From: Victivallales bacterium
GTDB lineage: Bacteria; Verrucomicrobiota; Lentisphaeria; Oligosphaerales; Oligosphaeraceae
Reading direction: 5' to 3'
Assembly (NCBI GenBank): GCA_017963875.1
Contig: JAGCTA010000205.1
Span: 1-11,177, forward strand
Length of the DNA stretch: 11,177 nucleotides
Shown one piece after another: positions 8,032 through 11,177 of this stretch. A program made the position numbers and the translations under genes. The notes under the pieces are model-generated. The model had not been told where the DNA came from. It ran no database searches and worked only from the letters and a program-made list of their open reading frames with translations. Every line of letters begins with the position of its first letter. Positions within the stretch are counted from its first letter, which is position 1.

Positions 8032-10389
8032 ATGCGAAAACAATCTTTTGTCCCATTCATTTTTATCCTGTCATTCATGTTGGTCGCTGCGGAATACCGT
8101 GTCCCTTTGGACGGAATCCGCACGTATGACAACCGTCAGAATTGGTTTCTGACACATGAAGACGCGTTCCCGCTGGAGGGCGAGGCCGTGGACAACCTGG
8201 CAGAGTTCTCCATCTCGCTGTGGTTCAGAGTGGAGCGTTTTCCTGAAGTGAACATGAAGGGACATCGTGACGTGGCATCGCTTTTCAGCCGTGGATGGAG
8301 TCAGGAACTTCGTCTCACGCAAGGCGGAAAACTGACGAATTTCTTTTGTCTGAGCGACCGTCAGACATATATGCCAGGAGCCCCGCGCGTGTTCCGCAAC
8401 CACTGGACGCATGTGGTAACAACATTCTCCGTTGCACAGCAGAAGGTTGTGACATATATCGACGGACGAAAGCATGGAGAATTCACGGGGCGGGTGACGC
8501 CTGTGCGCCATCAAGCCAAAGGCTGCAAACTGACCGTTGGGCAGTCCGCTGAACATTGGAATCCTTTCGACGGTGACATCGCGGATTTTCGCTGGTTTGA
8601 CCACCCTCTGACTGAGAAGGAGGTCAGGGAACTCTTTGCAAATCCTTTGCCAGAAATCGCCAAAAAACTGAAAGACGAAGTGGTCTATCAGGATTTGCTG
8701 AGGATTTATCCTGTCGCTGAGCCGTTGGGTGACGGGATGATTCTTCCACAGAAAACGTATTCAGACAAGGAGCCGATGGCCAGGGAAGTGCATATTACAC
8801 TGACGCCTGGCGAATATGAGCCTGCCGCAGTGGCATTACATGCCCCATCGGAAAACATCAAGAATGTGAGCATACGCGTTGGAAAAGAGCCGATAAGTCC
8901 TTCTGGCGATGTGATTCCCTCCGCCGCCATTGATCTCAAATACGTGCAGTGTTGGTATCAAGGCGGTACGGCATGGGAAGGCATTCGGGTTGCCAATGAG
9001 TCGGCAAGGCTCGTGCCCGAACTCCTTGTCAACGATCCAAATCTGGTTACGGTGGATTTCACTAATGGAAACCAATACGTCAAACTCGGCGGTGTGGATG
9101 GCCAGACGGCGCGTTCCATCCGCGGGAAGAAGATATATTCTGGTTCGCGTTGGAATGAGAGTTTTCCTGTTAGCGACAACAATGACATCCGCGATGCCGA
9201 GACGCTTCAGCCACTTAGCCTGAACAAAGGGATGACCCGTGAACTTTTCATCACGGTCCATGCTCCTGAAAAATCAACGCCTGGCGAATACATTGGCAGG
9301 CTGGATTTCATCATTGAAGGGCTGTACCCCTGTTCATTGCCGCTGAAAATCACGGTGCTGCCATTCAAACTTGCTATGCCCCGTCTTGCGTACGATCTCA
9401 AAAAGCCTTTTATTCCATCCATTTACTATGTGAACGGAATGAATCCGAAATATTCGCCTGAACTCAATCCAATGCGTCGCTCTGCTGAACAACTAGCCAA
9501 GGAACTTGAGAATCTCAAGGCACATGGCATCGACAATCCGTTCAACTATCAACTCCAAATGACGCAAAATGATTTGGAATATCTTCGCAAGATGTTGCGA
9601 CTAAGAAAGAAAGCAGGTATTTCCAATCGTCCCGCGTTCCTTCAAGGCCCTGAATCAAATTTCATGAAGCGTTTTGACGATTCCGAAAAGGCGATTGAAG
9701 ATATTCGCAGGCAAGTCCGCGCCATCATGGCGGTCATCCGCGAGGAATGCGGCCATTCCGACGTGTATTTTTACGGCGTGGACGAGGCTTCAAAGGACAA
9801 GATCGATGCACAGAAAAAACTGTGGGACGCTATCCACGAGGAAGGCGGGCGCGTTTTCACCTCCGATTGTTCCCAACAGCGTTTTGGCACTGAAATTGAT
9901 GGCAAACTGCTCAATCTTCTGACGCTTGCCTGGGATACTTCTCCCGAATATGCCGCCAAACGCCATGCGACAGGCGGAATGCTTTTCAGTTATGGAAATC
10001 CGCAGGGCGGCGTCGAAAACCCGCTGGTCTATCGCCGCAATTACGGCATTCGCCTATGGAAACACAACTATGACGGTTTCGCAACCTATTGCTACTACGA
10101 GGCGTTCGGCCATCCATGGGATGATTTCGACAGCAGTCATTACCGTGACCACAATCTCGTCTATCCGACCGCCGACGGCGTCATCGACACCGTTGGCTGG
10201 GAAGGTTTTCGCGAAGCAGTTGATGACATTCGCTACGCCTGCACGCTTGCACTGGCCATCCAAAACAACCCCGCACATCCGCAGGTAAATGCCGCCAAGG
10301 CCTTTCTCGACCGCATCAGCGGAGAGGAACCAGATCTGAATACTTTACGCCGAGACATCGTTGGCTGGATTCTAAAACTTCGAAAATGA
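8032..10389 (+). CDS. Secreted LamG-domain protein with DUF4091 glycoside hydrolase-like C-terminus
   Basis: The 785-residue protein begins with a signal peptide (FVPFIFILSFMLVAA, likely cut after Ala20). Residues about 45-208 form a LamG/concanavalin-like beta-sandwich: EFSISLWFRVERF, HVVTTFSVAQQKVVTYIDG and FDGDIADFRWFDHPLTEKEV are typical strands. A second beta-rich region (about 250-450) precedes a TIM-barrel-like part with VYFYGVDEAS (Asp584, Glu585), ending in the DUF4091 signature: YDGFATYCYYEAFGHPW, then LVYPTADG and FREAVDDIRYACTLALAI. DUF4091 proteins are thought to act on carbohydrates and are frequent in PVC bacteria, but catalysis is generally not demonstrated; Glu585 is only a candidate acid. 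LamG would bind glycans. The start has no good Shine-Dalgarno, though it gives a clean signal peptide. It follows pyrD by 64 bases without an obvious terminator. Confidence 0.9.
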   Translation: MRKQSFVPFIFILSFMLVAAEYRVPLDGIRTYDNRQNWFLTHEDAFPLEGEAVDNLAEFSISLWFRVERFPEVNMKGHRDVASLFSRGWSQELRLTQGGKLTNFFCLSDRQTYMPGAPRVFRNHWTHVVTTFSVAQQKVVTYIDGRKHGEFTGRVTPVRHQAKGCKLTVGQSAEHWNPFDGDIADFRWFDHPLTEKEVRELFANPLPEIAKKLKDEVVYQDLLRIYPVAEPLGDGMILPQKTYSDKEPMAREVHITLTPGEYEPAAVALHAPSENIKNVSIRVGKEPISPSGDVIPSAAIDLKYVQCWYQGGTAWEGIRVANESARLVPELLVNDPNLVTVDFTNGNQYVKLGGVDGQTARSIRGKKIYSGSRWNESFPVSDNNDIRDAETLQPLSLNKGMTRELFITVHAPEKSTPGEYIGRLDFIIEGLYPCSLPLKITVLPFKLAMPRLAYDLKKPFIPSIYYVNGMNPKYSPELNPMRRSAEQLAKELENLKAHGIDNPFNYQLQMTQNDLEYLRKMLRLRKKAGISNRPAFLQGPESNFMKRFDDSEKAIEDIRRQVRAIMAVIREECGHSDVYFYGVDEASKDKIDAQKKLWDAIHEEGGRVFTSDCSQQRFGTEIDGKLLNLLTLAWDTSPEYAAKRHATGGMLFSYGNPQGGVENPLVYRRNYGIRLWKHNYDGFATYCYYEAFGHPWDDFDSSHYRDHNLVYPTADGVIDTVGWEGFREAVDDIRYACTLALAIQNNPAHPQVNAAKAFLDRISGEEPDLNTLRRDIVGWILKLRK

Positions 10390-10492
10390 GGTTATCTGAA
10401 TCGATTCCTCAAGATATGCCGCAAGACACGATGTCACGAAAATGGCATGGGCAATTTGGCAAAATTAAAACCTGAAATGATGTGGGAGAAAA

Positions 10493-10513
10493 GGTGCTGC
10501 TGATCAGTGTGTA
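10493..10513. repeat. 21-bp direct repeat, copy 1 (outside the gene)
   Basis: These 21 bases are identical to 11155-11175 and in the same orientation, 662 bases apart. Read on the minus strand they encode YTLISST, the same peptide as in the Rpn-like gene. Similarity fades quickly on the left (FSP here against LPP in the gene). This is probably a remnant of a related gene or the trace of a rearrangement. Confidence 0.75.
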
Positions 10514-10532
10514 TAGCAGCCGAAGACCTCTG

Positions 10533-10549
10533 CCGACTTCGGAGGGACG
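10533..10549. repeat. 17-bp GC-rich direct repeat, copy 1
   Basis: CCGACTTCGGAGGGACG recurs at 10603-10619 with one mismatch (GGAGGG to GGGGGG). CTTCGG here also pairs with CCGAAG at 10520-10525, giving a possible 6-bp stem. Both copies lie in the GC-rich spacer; function is unknown. Confidence 0.6.
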
Positions 10550-10576
10550 GGGGGGACGTCGCGACGATTCGCGTAT

Positions 10577-10750
10577 TTAACAGCGATCAGGATTCCCTCC
10601 GTCCGACTTCGGGGGGACGTCGTCGTTCAGGACGACGATGGTCAGGGCCATCATGTCGTTGTCCTCTTGCGGGGATACGTTTGCTTCGAGGGCCTCCCCC
10701 TCCACACGGTCTCCTGCAGATTGTAGCGTCGGATGCTGTTCGCTATATCA
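10577..10750 (-). pseudogene. Coding-like GC-rich fragment, unknown protein
   Basis: A minus-strand stretch of about 57 codons is open between stops, and its codons end mostly in G or C, especially over EDNDMMALTIVVLNDDVPP. Such third-position bias is typical of real coding sequence and differs from the rest of the spacer. The stretch ends at a TAA (10577-10579) while the same frame reopens and runs into the YTLISST copy at 10513. Internal ATGs at 10654 and 10651 lack a good ribosome site. I do not recognise the protein; it may be a broken gene, a chance ORF in a GC-rich repeat, or part of a dispersed element. Confidence 0.25.
10603..10619. repeat. 17-bp GC-rich direct repeat, copy 2
   Basis: This copy matches 10533-10549 except for one base. 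It runs directly into a hairpin (10618-10637) with a 7-bp stem CGTCGTC/GACGACG around GTTCAG. No T-run follows, so it is not a typical intrinsic terminator. Confidence 0.6.
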
Positions 10751-10815
10751 CCCCCCTGTTTGAAAGAGATGGCGATAGCATGGAGGATTGCTCTGAGCGG
10801 ATGCTGTACGCTTTA

Positions 10816-11177
10816 TCAGTCCCCAGTTTGAAGGGTTCCGATGATGTTCGTGACTTCCTCGTGGGGTATGGCAAGCAGAGACTGGATTTCCTCTGCGCTT
10901 TTCCCCAAGGACAACAGGTTTTGGATGATGCTCCGATATGCCTTGGCAATTCCCTTCTGCAGTCCGAGTTTTTCTCCTTCCATGCGTCCTTCCATACGCC
11001 CTTCCTCACGTCCTTCCATACGCCCTTCCTCACGTCCTTTTTTCCTGCAATCCTTCATTTCATAATAGAAAAAACTGTGCATCTGCTTTTCCTCCGTTGG
11101 TGTTTCGATTGAATATTCCTCTCTGAGAATCCGCTCCCTTTCCTCGGGTGGAAGGGTGCTGCTGATCAGTGTGTAAA
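10816..11177 (-). CDS. Rpn-family (PD-(D/E)XK nuclease/putative transposase) protein, C-terminal part
   Basis: The minus frame is open from the right edge to TGA at 10816-10818, so only the last 119 or so codons are visible and the nuclease core lies outside. The visible part reads YTLISSTLPPEERERILREE, then TPTEEKQMHSFFYYEMKDC, a tail of GREE/GRME tetrapeptides, and a helical end, KGIAKAYRSIIQNLLSLGKS then AEEIQSLLAIPHEEV. The charged Gly-Arg-Glu repeat followed by a short GKS-x-EEI helix pair is characteristic of the C-terminus of Rpn/PDDEXK-transposase proteins, which are DNA endonucleases linked to recombination and phage defence. The family call rests on this tail alone. An internal ATG at 11082 has its own strong ribosome site and could yield an 88-residue C-terminal product. 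The gene converges on the DUF4091 gene. Confidence 0.8.
   Translation of the reverse strand, partial: YTLISSTLPPEERERILREEYSIETPTEEKQMHSFFYYEMKDCRKKGREEGRMEGREEGRMEGRMEGEKLGLQKGIAKAYRSIIQNLLSLGKSAEEIQSLLAIPHEEVTNIIGTLQTGD
10985..11032. repeat. Tandem 24-bp repeat (two perfect copies) inside the Rpn-like gene
   Basis: Two identical 24-base units, 10985-11008 and 11009-11032, lie head to tail, with partial units on both sides. Each unit is two related 12-base sub-units encoding GRME and GREE, giving five consecutive tetrapeptides in the protein. Since the sub-unit is a multiple of three, loss or gain of copies would keep the frame. Confidence 0.9.
11082..11097 (-). promoter_or_regulatory. Internal ribosome binding site within the Rpn-like gene
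   Basis: On the minus strand, GGAGG stands 8 bases before the in-frame Met codon at 11082-11080 (GGAGGAAAAGCAGATG). That is a better site than those before several full genes in this window. It could start an 88-residue protein made only of the repeat tail and C-terminal helices. The same bases encode Thr-Glu-Glu-Lys, so the match may be accidental. Confidence 0.45.
11155..11175. repeat. 21-bp direct repeat, copy 2 (inside the Rpn-like gene)
   Basis: Identical to 10493-10513. Here it is part of the open reading frame and encodes YTLISST. Only two bases remain to its right before the window ends, so the repeat may be longer than 21 bases. Confidence 0.75.

Larger units (their letters stand above)
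10390..10815. other. Gene-poor spacer with GC-rich repeats and coding-like fragments
   Basis: No intact gene is recognisable between the DUF4091 gene and the Rpn-like gene. The first 100 bases are unremarkable and contain no clear terminator hairpin. From about 10515 to 10720 the base composition turns GC-rich and holds a duplicated 17-base motif, several short hairpins and a minus-strand open stretch (10577-10750) with strongly GC-biased third codon positions. A copy of a 21-base segment of the Rpn-like gene sits at 10493-10513. The whole looks like decayed or rearranged sequence, possibly from earlier copies of the neighbouring mobile-type gene. Confidence 0.6.

Noticed and set aside
10985..11032. 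Short regular repeats considered as a CRISPR array
   Set aside because: The units are contiguous without spacers and encode an in-frame tetrapeptide repeat in a protein.

Overview
The window looks like bacterial chromosome from a Gram-negative organism with many large secreted proteins. The mix of a LamG plus DUF4091 secreted protein, a multidomain C1 peptidase with FG-GAP and RCC1 repeats, and an Rpn/PD-(D/E)XK protein with a Gly-Arg-Glu repeat tail is what I would expect from Lentisphaerae (Victivallales) or related PVC gut bacteria. That assignment is inference from gene content only; no rRNA or other phylogenetic marker gene is present.

Layout. (1) Positions 1-4698, minus strand: the 5' 1566 codons of one very large secreted protein whose 3' end lies beyond the left edge. 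It carries a signal peptide, a complete papain-type (C1) peptidase, seven FG-GAP/VCBS-type calcium-loop repeats, an FN3 domain, an InlB-type repeat domain, RCC1-type repeats, a second InlB-type unit and the beginning of a possible cohesin-like domain. No single start-to-stop frame shows it because it has no stop in the window, but the frame is open from 4698 to 1. (2) 4699-4922: an AT-rich divergent intergenic region with candidate promoters for both directions and palindromes that could be TetR operators. (3) 4923-10389, plus strand: a compact probable operon of a TetR-type regulator, a MATE efflux transporter (start overlaps the regulator's end by 17 bases), a class 1B dihydroorotate dehydrogenase and a secreted LamG-DUF4091 protein. 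(4) 10390-10815: a gene-poor, partly GC-rich stretch with short repeats, hairpins and coding-like fragments. (5) 10816-11177, minus strand: the 3' part of an Rpn-like gene with tetrapeptide repeats and a candidate internal translation start.

How it fits together. The regulator and the MATE pump form a classic sensor-exporter pair. PyrD (pyrimidine synthesis) and the DUF4091 protein are co-directional and close, but no functional link is evident. The two secreted proteins, on opposite strands, suggest a lifestyle based on breaking down extracellular protein and polysaccharide. The most interesting points are the double-propeller protease and the Rpn-like fragment with a possible intragenic antitoxin start.
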